Position numbers and translations under genes: made by a program. Shown piece after piece: positions 25,818 to 34,754 of a stretch of DNA of 64,000 bases; the first letter of the stretch is position 1, and each line of letters begins with the position of its first letter. The DNA comes from Rosistilla ulvae. GTDB taxonomy: Bacteria > Planctomycetota > Planctomycetia > Pirellulales > Pirellulaceae. Where the stretch lies: assembly GCF_007741475.1 (NCBI RefSeq), contig NZ_CP036261.1:2666001-2730000 (forward strand). The letters run 5' to 3'. The notes under the pieces were generated by a model, which was given only the letters and a program-made list of their open reading frames with translations, ran no database searches and was not told the origin of the DNA.

Positions 25818-26056
25818 AATTTCGTTAGGTCCTGAACGTCAATGAAGAATCGATTCGCTTCGCTCTGAACACGGAGTGCGAAGTGGGAGTCGATGCGAAT
25901 GTTTGCAATCGGCGCGACCGGAAGGTCGCGGAACACTCCGTATTTAAGCCACTTTTTTGCAGCGGCAAAAGATACATCAACCTCCATAAGCAGGTATTTG
26001 CCAGAGAGGTTGGCGTCTTTCGTATTTCGATTCGCCGCAATCCGCAAACGTTTCAA
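25814..26056 (-). CDS. Small hypothetical protein coupled to pgl
   Basis: An 80-residue reading frame that fills the gap between lptB and pgl. It starts 27 bp after the lptB stop and ends with a TGA overlapping the pgl ATG. The sequence is basic at first and then mixed (KYLLMEVDVSFAAAKKWLKYG, HFALRVQSEANRFFIDVQDL). I recognise no family. Position and overlap argue for a real translated gene. Against it, short frames arise by chance in this GC-rich DNA, and the sequence shows no known motif. Confidence 0.4.
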   Translation of the reverse strand: MKRLRIAANRNTKDANLSGKYLLMEVDVSFAAAKKWLKYGVFRDLPVAPIANIRIDSHFALRVQSEANRFFIDVQDLTKL

Positions 26057-26083
26057 ATCTGTCTTGCGATCCTGGCGGCGCGA

Positions 26084-26935
26084 TTAGACGTCGGTGCGGC
26101 GGCGGGGGGCGGAGGATTTGAACAGTCCCGAGCTAGCGGGAGGAGCGGCGGCGGCTGGAGCGGGGGAATCGTGTCGCAGGGTTTGGCTGCTTTGCCCGTG
26201 CGATTCGGCGGCGTCCAAGTCGCCAAGATATTCGGCTTGCACTTGCGGGTGACGCTTAACAACGTCGGGCGTTCCGTCGACCAACACTTGGCCTTTGGCG
26301 ATCACGTAACATCGATCGACGGTGCTCAAGATCTCGCGTGCTGCGTGGTCGGTGATCAAGACGGCGATCCCCGAATCTCGCAGCTGGTGGATCACGCCTT
26401 GAATCGATTGCACCGTGATCGGATCGATACCGGCAAAGGGTTCGTCCAACAGGATGATCCGGGGGTTGGATACGAGGCAGCGGGCGATCTCCAGTCGGCG
26501 GCGTTCGCCACCGCTGAGCTTTCCGCCACGCGATTTGCGAATGTGGGTGATGCTGAATTCGGTCAGCAGTTCCTCGCAGCGGGCCTGCCGTTGCTTGCGG
26601 TTGTGTCCCAGCAATTCCAACAGCGCCAGGATGTTCTGTTCGACTGTCAGCTTCTTGAAAACGCTGGAGTCCTGCGGCAGATATCCCATCCCGCCGTCGC
26701 GGGCACGGCGAAACATCGGCCAATCGGTGACCTCTTCGCCGCCCAGGCAGACACGGCCTCGATCGGGATCGACCATCCCGCAGATCATCTTAAAACTTGT
26801 CGATTTACCGGCACCGTTGGGGCCCAGCAGGCCAACGATCTCCGCTTCGTTGACGTGCAGGTTCACACCGTCTACGACTTTGCGGCGACCATACGTTTTA
26901 TGAAGATCGATCGCTTCGAGAATCGCTAGTGACAT
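26084..26935 (-). CDS. lptB: LPS export ABC transporter ATP-binding protein LptB
   Basis: The ATPase that powers lipopolysaccharide extraction from the inner membrane with LptF/LptG. It has Walker A GPNGAGKS (about residues 38-45), the LptB-typical GYLPQDSSVFKKLTVEQNI, signature KLSGGERRRLEIAR, Walker B RIILLDEPFAGIDPITV and the switch histidine in ITDHAARE. The core matches LptB closely, and about 45 extra C-terminal residues rich in Ala/Pro/Ser are added. The start is uncertain between 26953 and 26935; the latter gives the family-typical N-terminus. It is downstream of lepB and upstream of pgl on the same strand; LptF/G/A/C are not in the window. Confidence 0.9.
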   Translation of the reverse strand: MSLAILEAIDLHKTYGRRKVVDGVNLHVNEAEIVGLLGPNGAGKSTSFKMICGMVDPDRGRVCLGGEEVTDWPMFRRARDGGMGYLPQDSSVFKKLTVEQNILALLELLGHNRKQRQARCEELLTEFSITHIRKSRGGKLSGGERRRLEIARCLVSNPRIILLDEPFAGIDPITVQSIQGVIHQLRDSGIAVLITDHAAREILSTVDRCYVIAKGQVLVDGTPDVVKRHPQVQAEYLGDLDAAESHGQSSQTLRHDSPAPAAAAPPASSGLFKSSAPRRRTDV

Positions 26936-27009
26936 GTTCGGCATCCTTGCCAATGGAGTTTGCGGAGTTCAACGTCGCAGCGCGTCGTCGGGGTTCGACG
27001 GCGCGGGGA

Positions 27010-28869
27010 TCAATGGATCAATTTCATGCGGCGAAAGTTAGGCGTGAAGGGGACCGGCGTATTCCAGGGGTGAGGCCAGAAGACGAAGACCGCTTTGCCA
27101 ACCAACAGGTCGCGAGGAACAAAGTGCTTGCCGGTCCAGCCCCGGGCATCGGCACTCTCGGGGCTGTTGTCGCCCAAGGGGAAATATTGCCCTTCGTCCA
27201 TCGTGTATTCTTGCGAACGGCGAGCGGCCCACAGCTTGGTCGTGCCCCAGTCCTCGGGATTTCCCAAGATGCGGCCTACGCTGCGCGGGTCGTTGGCGAC
27301 GCCGTGATCGCTTGAGTAATCATTAAACGCACTGCCGTAACGCGATTGCTTTGGCAACGCGATGTAGTACTTGTCGCGCAATACGCGGACATGGTTCAGC
27401 GTCGCGGCAACGCCCGAGACGCCGATCGCCAACGGAGCACCATCCAATGGATTTTCGGCGGTCCAGTACGGGCGATCCTCTTCCCGCGTTCGATAGCTGC
27501 GGCTGTCGTAGGTCGTTGGCCGATCGAAAAGGACCTCGTCGCCATCGATCCATAGCCGCAGTTCGTCGTCGTAATTGCTGAAGCGAATATCGATCCGATC
27601 TCCCGCTCGCGCTGTCGTCTGTCCGACGGGTGACTGCAGCGCCGCTGGATCGTCGCTGGCCTGTCCGGCTGGCGGATCGAAGGGATGCTGTTTGTCGCCG
27701 TCGACAATTTTCAGCGTCGCGTCGCCGGAGGTAAGGTCGATCGTGCAGCGATACTCGACGCCCGCGCGGACCAACATCAGATCGAGTGCACCTTCGCCCG
27801 GTTCGGTTTCGATGTTGATCTCCATCAACAGATCGCCGACCCAGTGGGCGCCCATCCGACTGTAGGCTCCCTGCTGGACATCGCCAAACTGCGAAAGACT
27901 CTGCCCCGAACGATACGAACTGAGGAACTGGCCCTGTTCGTCGTAGACCTTCCAACGCGGCACGGTCAGGTAGCCGTTGTAGGCGTAAAAGTCGGTGATC
28001 GGCAGCACGCGGTAGGGACGGGCGTTATCAAGCTTGATCCCGTTCCGGGCTTTGTCCCACGCATCGGTGCCGGGCCAGTCGTGATAGTACCGCAGCCAAC
28101 GCGTTTCAGATTGGCCGGCGTCGATCTTGGCTGTCATCCCGCCGGTGTCGGCTCGCGTCTTCCAAGAGTTTTCCGGCGGCGAAGTCGCTCCCTCATCCCA
28201 GGGTTGCCAACGCAGCGGCCATCCCGCGTCCAACAATTCTTTCGACTGGTGCGCCGAGTCGTGGACCAGATGGCTCATCGACAACAGCTTGGAGAGTTGT
28301 TGTTTGCGGGCGATCTTGAAATCTTGCGATCCATCGGGGCGGATGTAGAGATCGCCGTTGGTGATCTGGACGGTTTCGTTGGGCAGCCCCACGATCCGTT
28401 TGATGTAATTTTGTTTGGCGTTGCCAGGATTCTTGAAGACGCCGACGTCGAAGCGTTCCGGTTTACCAAACGCGTACGAAAACTTGCTGACCAAAATTCG
28501 GTCGCCCGAGAAGGTCGCGTCGTTTGGGTTCCCCTCCAGATCCAGTGGCGTTTCGGATCGGCAATTGGGACAGATCGTGCCAACAACGACCATGCCGGTG
28601 TTGCGGTCGGGCAGCTCGAGACTCGCCCCGGTGCGATAGTTCTCACCGCAGTGCGGACAATAGATATCCTTGTGCGTCCCCATCAAAGTCGGGGCCATCG
28701 AACCTGTCGGAATCACGAAGGCTTCGGCGACAAACGCGCGGAACAGCAGCGCCAAGATGATCGCCACGACGATCGATTCTACCGTCTCGCGAAACGATTG
28801 ATTTGGTTTCGCATCGGCAGTCTCGCTGTCGCGAGCCGATCGCTTCTTCTTACTCAATGCTGCATTCAT
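27010..28869 (-). CDS. lepB: Signal peptidase I with zinc ribbon and long insertion
   Basis: A 619-residue membrane-bound leader peptidase, about twice the usual length. A membrane helix (about residues 31-47) leads to the catalytic serine S57 in PTGSMAP. The general-base lysine is K157 in NYIKRIVGLP, and the late box GDNSPESADAR lies near residue 570. Between serine and lysine there is a four-cysteine ribbon (C71/C74, C100/C103). Between the lysine and the final box about 350 residues are inserted, including a LamG/concanavalin-like beta part (DIRFSNYDDELRLWIDGDEV). It would cleave signal peptides on the outer face of the inner membrane. ilvB is upstream and lptB downstream on the same strand. 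Confidence 0.9.
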   Translation of the reverse strand: MNAALSKKKRSARDSETADAKPNQSFRETVESIVVAIILALLFRAFVAEAFVIPTGSMAPTLMGTHKDIYCPHCGENYRTGASLELPDRNTGMVVVGTICPNCRSETPLDLEGNPNDATFSGDRILVSKFSYAFGKPERFDVGVFKNPGNAKQNYIKRIVGLPNETVQITNGDLYIRPDGSQDFKIARKQQLSKLLSMSHLVHDSAHQSKELLDAGWPLRWQPWDEGATSPPENSWKTRADTGGMTAKIDAGQSETRWLRYYHDWPGTDAWDKARNGIKLDNARPYRVLPITDFYAYNGYLTVPRWKVYDEQGQFLSSYRSGQSLSQFGDVQQGAYSRMGAHWVGDLLMEINIETEPGEGALDLMLVRAGVEYRCTIDLTSGDATLKIVDGDKQHPFDPPAGQASDDPAALQSPVGQTTARAGDRIDIRFSNYDDELRLWIDGDEVLFDRPTTYDSRSYRTREEDRPYWTAENPLDGAPLAIGVSGVAATLNHVRVLRDKYYIALPKQSRYGSAFNDYSSDHGVANDPRSVGRILGNPEDWGTTKLWAARRSQEYTMDEGQYFPLGDNSPESADARGWTGKHFVPRDLLVGKAVFVFWPHPWNTPVPFTPNFRRMKLIH

Positions 28870-28992
28870 AGTGACTTCCGCTGGATGATCCGTTGGCCGG
28901 TAGTGTAACGGAAGTGGCAGTTTAGAGAAACTTGAATTCTCGCGCGGCCTGCGACGTGCTAGCTAATAGGCCGCCGATCCAAGATCGATGCG

Positions 28993-29035
28993 AAAAAAGG
29001 CTGTCGCCCCCGATCATTCGATCGGGGCGACAGCC
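28993..29035 (-). terminator. Rho-independent terminator of ilvB
   Basis: A near-perfect stem of about 16 bp occupies 28999-29035 (on the plus strand GGCTGTCGCC...GGCGACAGCC) with loop ATTC and one bulged base. Read on the minus strand it is followed by six T residues (28998-28993). It lies 50 bp past the ilvB stop. Confidence 0.85.
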
Positions 29036-29087
29036 AAATATTGATCCGCCAGCGATGCCTACGCCAGCGGTACTGAATCGCCTGGGC

Positions 29088-30863
29088 TTATTCCAGGATC
29101 ATGTCGTCGACGGTGTGCTGCGTTGGGATCATCGGCAACACGTGCTCTTGGTAAGGAACTTCGACATCCAACAGATAAGGACCGTCGTAGTTGATCATTT
29201 CCAAGAGGGCTCCTTCGAGGTCGCACTTCTTGCTGACCGTGGCCGCACCGCAGCCGTATCCCTTGGCGATCCCGACGAAATCGGGATAACGCTTCTGAGC
29301 GTAGGCGAAGCGATCGACGTTGCTCTTACCGCGAGCTTCTTCGTGATCGATCGGGCCCAAGTAGGTGTGGGCGCGGTTGCGTTCGTTGAAGCGATCCTCC
29401 CACTGAACCACCATTCCCAGATGCTGATTGTTCAGCAACAGGACCTTCACAGGCAGCTTTTCGCAGAAACAGGTCGCCAGTTCCTGGATGTTCATCTGGA
29501 AACTGCCGTCGCCATCGATGTCGATCACCAATGCGTCGGGGTTTGCCGCTTGAACTCCCATCGCCGCAGGCAGACCGAAGCCCATCGTGCCCAATCCGCT
29601 GCTGCAAGCCCAAGTCCGTGGCTTGTTGAACTGGAAGAACTGAGCCGCCCACATCTGGTGCTGACCAACGCCCACCGAGACATAGGTGTCGCGGTCTTTG
29701 GTCAGGTTCGACAGAGTGCGGATGGCATGCTGTTGCAGAATGCCGTCAAACGATTCGTCGTACTTGAACGGATACTTGGCTTTCAGGGCCTTACAGTCGG
29801 CGACCCATTGGCTGATGTCGGTGGGGGCTTCGACGATCTTCAGCAGTTCGTTCAGCGTATCGGCAACGTCCGCGTTGACTGGGATGTGAACCGGTTTGTT
29901 CTTGTTCAATTCCGAAGCGTCGATGTCGACGTGAATGATCTTGGCGTGCTTGGCGAATTCGGCCAGTTTGCCGGTCACGCGATCGTCGAAACGAACGCCC
30001 AACGCGATCAACAGATCGCAATCGCGAACGGCATAGTTGGCGTAAGCCGATCCGTGCATGCCCAGCATGTCCATCGACAGTTCGTCCTGGTTCGGGAACG
30101 AACTGAGTCCCATTACGGTCATCGTGGTTGGGATCCCGGTTTTGCGAACCAGTTCACGCAACTGAGGGCTAGCACCTGCAGCGATGATACCGCCACCGGC
30201 GTAGATCATCGGTCGCTTCGCCATTTTGATCGCCGCAGCGATTTGGCGAACCTTTTCGGGAGCAACCTTTGGTGCTTCGGCAAAATAGCCCGGCAGATTC
30301 ATCTCTACGTCTTCTTCGACGCTGATCGACGCCATTTGAACGTCTTTAGGCATGTCGACCAAAACGGGGCCCGGACGGCCGGTGGTCGCGATATGGAACG
30401 CCTCTTTCATCACGCGAGGCAGATCTTTCAGATCGGTGACCAAATAATGATGCTTGGTGATTCCGCGGCAGACTTCGACGATCGGAGTCTCTTGGAACGC
30501 GTCGGTGCCGATCACGCCGGTCGGAACCTGGCCGGTGATCGCAACCATCGGAATGCTGTCGAGTTTTGCATCGGCAAGCGCGGTGACCAAGTTGGTCGCT
30601 CCGGGACCGCTGGTCGCCATCACAACTCCGACGCGGCCGGTGCTGCGGGCGTAACCTTGAGCTGCAAAACCGCCACCCTGCTCGTGGCGCGGCAGGATTG
30701 TGCGAACTTCGGTCCCGAATTTCGTCAGCGATTGATGCATCGGCATGCTGCACCCGCCGGGATAGGCGAACAGGACGTCGACACCATGATCCACCAGCGA
30801 TTTGACTAGGATATCCGCACCTGTCATCAGCTGTGAGTCGGATTTGGTGCTAGCTGTACTCAT
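29088..30863 (-). CDS. ilvB: Acetolactate synthase large subunit
   Basis: A 591-residue thiamine-diphosphate enzyme that makes acetolactate or acetohydroxybutyrate, the first committed step of branched-chain amino acid synthesis. The ThDP-activating glutamate is E61 in LPRHEQGG, the FAD-binding middle domain contains [12 protein letters not shown], and the ThDP/Mg site reads [13 protein letters not shown]. Length and order fit IlvB. The regulatory small subunit ilvN is not next to it in the window. A strong terminator follows. No T-box or leader peptide was recognised in the 265 bp upstream. Confidence 0.95.
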   Translation of the reverse strand: MSTASTKSDSQLMTGADILVKSLVDHGVDVLFAYPGGCSMPMHQSLTKFGTEVRTILPRHEQGGGFAAQGYARSTGRVGVVMATSGPGATNLVTALADAKLDSIPMVAITGQVPTGVIGTDAFQETPIVEVCRGITKHHYLVTDLKDLPRVMKEAFHIATTGRPGPVLVDMPKDVQMASISVEEDVEMNLPGYFAEAPKVAPEKVRQIAAAIKMAKRPMIYAGGGIIAAGASPQLRELVRKTGIPTTMTVMGLSSFPNQDELSMDMLGMHGSAYANYAVRDCDLLIALGVRFDDRVTGKLAEFAKHAKIIHVDIDASELNKNKPVHIPVNADVADTLNELLKIVEAPTDISQWVADCKALKAKYPFKYDESFDGILQQHAIRTLSNLTKDRDTYVSVGVGQHQMWAAQFFQFNKPRTWACSSGLGTMGFGLPAAMGVQAANPDALVIDIDGDGSFQMNIQELATCFCEKLPVKVLLLNNQHLGMVVQWEDRFNERNRAHTYLGPIDHEEARGKSNVDRFAYAQKRYPDFVGIAKGYGCGAATVSKKCDLEGALLEMINYDGPYLLDVEVPYQEHVLPMIPTQHTVDDMILE

Positions 30864-31128
30864 CTAAAACGTCTCGCTCATTTGGGGGTGTAGTGGTCTG
30901 TTCGAACGAACTGGCATTTACACGAAGTCATCAAAACATCGAATCTATGCGACGCGCAGGCAGATCGCCTGCTCGGTCAGTTTACACAATGATTCTTGAT
31001 TTGGAGAGGGCTAATGCCGGTCAATCTCAGCAGGCATTTGACTCCTGCCGACGCGATTCCCAATGCGCCGGTGACTCCGAATTGTCCGAAAGATGGAACG
31101 GACAAGCATTCGCCGCGAAGGGTTCGCC

Positions 31129-31509
31129 ATGCTCGCTGACGTTCTTGCCGTCGCCGCCGGCGGTGCCATCGGTTCCGCTTTGCGATTCTTGGTCACATTG
31201 GCCTCCACAACCGCCTTAGGGCTGGGTGCCGCCGGAACGATCGCCGTTAACGTGCTGGGATGCCTGTTGATCGGCGGCTTGGCCGAAGCGACGATCCTGG
31301 GGACCAGCATGCCAGATCGCCTGCAGTTGGCGATTCGCGTGGGGCTTTTGGGTGGCCTGACCACCTTTTCGACTTTCGGCTACGAAGCGGTTGTCTTCGC
31401 AGAAAAAGATGGCTTGGGCCCCGCCGCCGCCTATGTGACCACAAACCTCGTGCTGGGTATCGGAGCGGTTTGCCTGGGAATTTTTGGCATCCGAGCCCTC
31501 TACACCTGA
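31129..31509 (+). CDS. crcB: Fluoride ion channel CrcB/FluC
   Basis: A 126-residue membrane protein with four hydrophobic segments that assembles as a dual-topology dimer to let fluoride leave the cell. The pore asparagine N41 is in AVNVLGCLLIG, and the signature GGLTTFSTF with F80 and F83 (the phenylalanine box) is complete. A glycine-rich first helix (AAGGAIGSALRF) matches the family. I chose the ATG at 31129, which matches the usual N-terminus; the open frame begins 36 bp earlier. No fluoride riboswitch core could be found in the leader. Confidence 0.93.
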   Translation: MLADVLAVAAGGAIGSALRFLVTLASTTALGLGAAGTIAVNVLGCLLIGGLAEATILGTSMPDRLQLAIRVGLLGGLTTFSTFGYEAVVFAEKDGLGPAAAYVTTNLVLGIGAVCLGIFGIRALYT

Positions 31510-31569
31510 GCTATCGACAGCTCTCGAACAAGTTCATTCCAACCACTCGTCAACGATTCAAACAAGTTC

Positions 31570-34518
31570 ATGACTGCAAACGCACCGATTCAACAGACCG
31601 CTGTGACTTCGGATCCATCGCTTGCGCCACAGCATGCGCAACCGGGCGCCGCCGCCGCTTGGCACGCCCAGCGGCCAAGCCGATCCCCGCGATCGGTTGT
31701 TCTTGTGTTAGGGCTGCTGCTGCTGGCGGCAGTTTTTGCAATACCGCAGCCTCCGCAACTGCAGGCCGCCGATCCGCCAGCGACTGAAAAACGGGAGAGC
31801 TTGCGCGATGATGCCTCCTTGCGGAGCATCTGTTTCATCGATGCCAAGCAGGGCTGGGCTGTCGGTGACCGCGGCGTCATCTGGTACACGCCCGACGGAG
31901 GCGAACATTGGTTGGCGCAGGACAGTGGCGTCGGTTGCCGGTTGGACTGCGTGCAGTTTATCGATCCGCAACAGGGTTGGGCTGCGGGCGGTTGGTACGA
32001 GAGCGATACGCAGATCAGCCGCGGCGTGTTGCTGCAAACCCAGGACGGCGGCAAAACTTGGGAGCGTTTGGAAAACGAACTGCCTCGTATTCGGCAGCTG
32101 CAATTCACCTCGCGGCGGACGGCGATTGCCGCGGGCGATTGGTCGCCGGTCCACTTGGGATCGGTCTTCATCACCTACGACGCCGGCCGTTCGTGGCAGC
32201 CGGTTCCGCGATCCGAATCCCAAGCGATTCGATCGATCGCGATGGCCGGCGGCGCGATGTTGACGCTGGACCGATCGGGGATGCTGTTTCGCAGCGACCG
32301 ACCCGAAGCGCCAACCGATCCGGTCTTCTCCGATCGCCGGATGCAGTGCATCACGGCGACCGCAAACGAGCAGTGGTTGGCCGGTCATGAGGGTGCTGTC
32401 GCCTTCAGTCGCGATGCTGGCCGCAGTTGGCGACCGCTGAACCGGCAAGCGACGACTGTCGACATCAGCCGCTACGATTTTCGGTGCCTGGCCAGCGACG
32501 GCGGCCAGGTTTGGATGGCGGGCGTTCCGGGAGACAAGATCTTTCGCAAGACAGCTCAAAACGAAATCGTTGCCGTCGGCAGCGGGATCACCGCGCCGAT
32601 CCACGATCTTCACTTCCTGGATGATCAAAAGGGATGGGCCGCGTGTGGAATGGGAACGATCTTGCACACCGCCGACGGCGGCCTGACGTGGCAGACGCAG
32701 CGTGGCGGCCCGCGTCGCGCCGCAGCGCTGTTTGTCAGCCGAAGGGCTCGCGATTTAGCTTGGTCGATGATTGTCGCTACATCCTTGGAGCACGGTTACC
32801 GATCGATGGCGGTGATCCACGAATCGGAAGGCGAACGGTCGTCCGATCCGTTGAAAAATTCGACTGCGGAATTGGTGCTGCAGGGGGTGAGCGACGTGGG
32901 CGGTTGCGAATTGCTTGCGATCGTGGAATCTGCCGATCGGCAAGCCTACCGCGCAGCGATCGCCCAGTCGTTGGAAACTGCTCAGCCTGCCGTGGTCGTA
33001 CTGGGAGACGATTTGACCGCCGAACAGCGATCCGCGTGGTTGCAATCGGCGACGGCAAGCCCAACGGTCGCGCGGGTCTTTCATGTGCATGCTGGGGAAC
33101 GCGGCGATGTGGTCGTGCATCCGTCGGCGATCTTGCCTGCGGCGGGAGTGGTCGTGGGGGAGGCGTGGGCCGAGGCGCTGTCGGTCGTGTCGCCCGGTCA
33201 AAGTCAGGCCGATGTGATGGTCGCCGACCGCTTGTTGGATCGCGAAGCGAGCGTCCAGTCGATCGAATCGTTGTTGCATCGGTTGCCGATCGGTGCGGGC
33301 GGGTTGTCGCGACGGTTACCGCCGCATGGCAGCCGATCTCAATTGGCGGGGCTGCAACCGCGGACTCGGCATGGCGAATGGATTCAACATTTAATCGATG
33401 CCTGTTCGGTGGCCGACGACGCCAAGGAATTGTTTGCGTCGAGGCTGAAACAATTGACGGCTCAGATCCGTCCGTCGGATCGTCCACGATTTATGCGGCG
33501 GTTGGTCTTGCAGTGCCATCAGCATGGCGAGCCGGCGCTCTATCGCGAGGCGCTGCGCGAGACGGCGGCGTTGGTTCCCGAGAGTTCCATTGGTCATTGG
33601 GCCGATCTGATGTTAGCGTCGATCGATGCCAGCGAGGAATGGACGCGATTGCCGCAAGGTTTGAGCCGATCGGCGAGCCTCGCCCAACGGACCAAACGGG
33701 CCTCGCCCGTCGCGTATGGATCGCCGTTCGAACAAACCCAACCGGTGGTGTTGGCCAGCAGTAGCGAAGATCAATCGAAGCGAACGATCCGCGAAACGGA
33801 GACCCCCGACCTGATCTGGCGTCAGCAGCCGATCCGCTTGATATCGCAAGTGGGCGTGTTGGGCGAAGCCGCCAGCCCGGCACTGATCTCCGGTCTCGAG
33901 CGATTGTCGGCAGCGTTGAGTGCCGGCCCGTGGCAGACGCTTGCTCGCGACCAATTGGCCGCTCAGCAGGGGACTAGGCAATCGGCTGGGGTGCGGGCGG
34001 TCTTCAGCACCAACCGGCCCGTGCTCGACGGTCGGCTGGACGAGACGTTTTGGGGGCCAGCCGGTCCCAAGGATTCGTCGACACCATTGCGCGTCGGCTA
34101 CGACGCCGACTATATCTACATTGCGATTCCCGATGGCTTTCCCGGCACCGAACCGACCGAACCGGCGTCGCTGCGGCAGCGCGATGCAGACCTCGATCAG
34201 GTGCAGCGGTTGAGCTTGCAGATCGATGTCGACCGCGATCTGTTGACGACTTACCAGTTGGAGATCGATCGCAGCGGCCGTTGTCGGGATACCTGCAACG
34301 GATTTGCGCAGTGGCAACCGATGTGGTTCGTCAAAACGACCGATCACGACGGGCAATGGAATGCCGAACTGGCGATCCGCCGAAAAGATCTCTGCAGCCT
34401 GCCGGTCGCTCCCGGCGATGTCTGGTTCGTGCGGCTGAAAACGTTACAGCCAAACGAAGTCGCCGATTCGCCGATCTCGTGTTCGCCCACCGGATGGCAG
34501 GCCTTGGCGTTTGAGTAA
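31570..34518 (+). CDS. Large exported protein: YCF48-like propeller, unknown middle, CBM9-like C-terminus
   Basis: A 982-residue protein with an N-terminal signal/anchor helix near residues 40-58. Residues from about 75 to 390 carry repeats of the YCF48/photosystem-II-assembly or sialidase type (GWAVGDRGVIWYTPDGGEHW, GWAAGG, WMAGVPGDKIF, GWAACGMGTILHTADGGLTW). The middle has no recognised fold; it contains a stretch that looks like a Rossmann-type strand-helix pattern. From about residue 810 a carbohydrate-binding family 9-like domain follows (DGRLDETFWG, YDADYIYIAI). Similar proteins in planctomycetes are of unknown function, possibly cell-surface polysaccharide or envelope assembly factors. 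It follows crcB with 60 bp between. Confidence 0.75.
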   Translation: MTANAPIQQTAVTSDPSLAPQHAQPGAAAAWHAQRPSRSPRSVVLVLGLLLLAAVFAIPQPPQLQAADPPATEKRESLRDDASLRSICFIDAKQGWAVGDRGVIWYTPDGGEHWLAQDSGVGCRLDCVQFIDPQQGWAAGGWYESDTQISRGVLLQTQDGGKTWERLENELPRIRQLQFTSRRTAIAAGDWSPVHLGSVFITYDAGRSWQPVPRSESQAIRSIAMAGGAMLTLDRSGMLFRSDRPEAPTDPVFSDRRMQCITATANEQWLAGHEGAVAFSRDAGRSWRPLNRQATTVDISRYDFRCLASDGGQVWMAGVPGDKIFRKTAQNEIVAVGSGITAPIHDLHFLDDQKGWAACGMGTILHTADGGLTWQTQRGGPRRAAALFVSRRARDLAWSMIVATSLEHGYRSMAVIHESEGERSSDPLKNSTAELVLQGVSDVGGCELLAIVESADRQAYRAAIAQSLETAQPAVVVLGDDLTAEQRSAWLQSATASPTVARVFHVHAGERGDVVVHPSAILPAAGVVVGEAWAEALSVVSPGQSQADVMVADRLLDREASVQSIESLLHRLPIGAGGLSRRLPPHGSRSQLAGLQPRTRHGEWIQHLIDACSVADDAKELFASRLKQLTAQIRPSDRPRFMRRLVLQCHQHGEPALYREALRETAALVPESSIGHWADLMLASIDASEEWTRLPQGLSRSASLAQRTKRASPVAYGSPFEQTQPVVLASSSEDQSKRTIRETETPDLIWRQQPIRLISQVGVLGEAASPALISGLERLSAALSAGPWQTLARDQLAAQQGTRQSAGVRAVFSTNRPVLDGRLDETFWGPAGPKDSSTPLRVGYDADYIYIAIPDGFPGTEPTEPASLRQRDADLDQVQRLSLQIDVDRDLLTTYQLEIDRSGRCRDTCNGFAQWQPMWFVKTTDHDGQWNAELAIRRKDLCSLPVAPGDVWFVRLKTLQPNEVADSPISCSPTGWQALAFE

Positions 34519-34590
34519 CGGCGTCGCCGCGGTGATGGCGTAGGTGTTTGAGTAGCGGCGTCGCGGTCGAGTAGGCGTAGGTGTTTGAGT

Positions 34591-34741
34591 GCCTGGGGCT
34601 GGCGCCGCCAGGCTATATGCGATCGCCGCTCCGCGGCTGGTGCGCTTGCTTGTAAATCGGATGCGCGTATGCGTGGGGCATTTGCCGGCCTGGGGCTGGC
34701 GCCGCCAGGCTTTATGCGATCGCCGCTCCGCGGCTGGTGCG
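34591..34741. repeat. Two direct copies of a 54-bp hairpin element
   Basis: Nearly identical copies at 34591-34644 and 34688-34741 open with GCCTGGGGCTGGCGCCGCC and differ at one base. Each contains GCCTGG...CCAGGC and CCGCTCCGCGG pairing. Shorter direct repeats of GGCGTAGGTGTTTGAGT precede them at about 34538-34590. They fill the gap between two convergent genes. Confidence 0.85.
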
Positions 34742-34754
34742 TGTTCCTTGAGAA

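Noticed and set aside
30990-31128. Fluoride riboswitch upstream of crcB
   Set aside because: No GAUG...CGCC and no UGAUG core could be aligned. A covariance search with the crcB RNA model would settle it.
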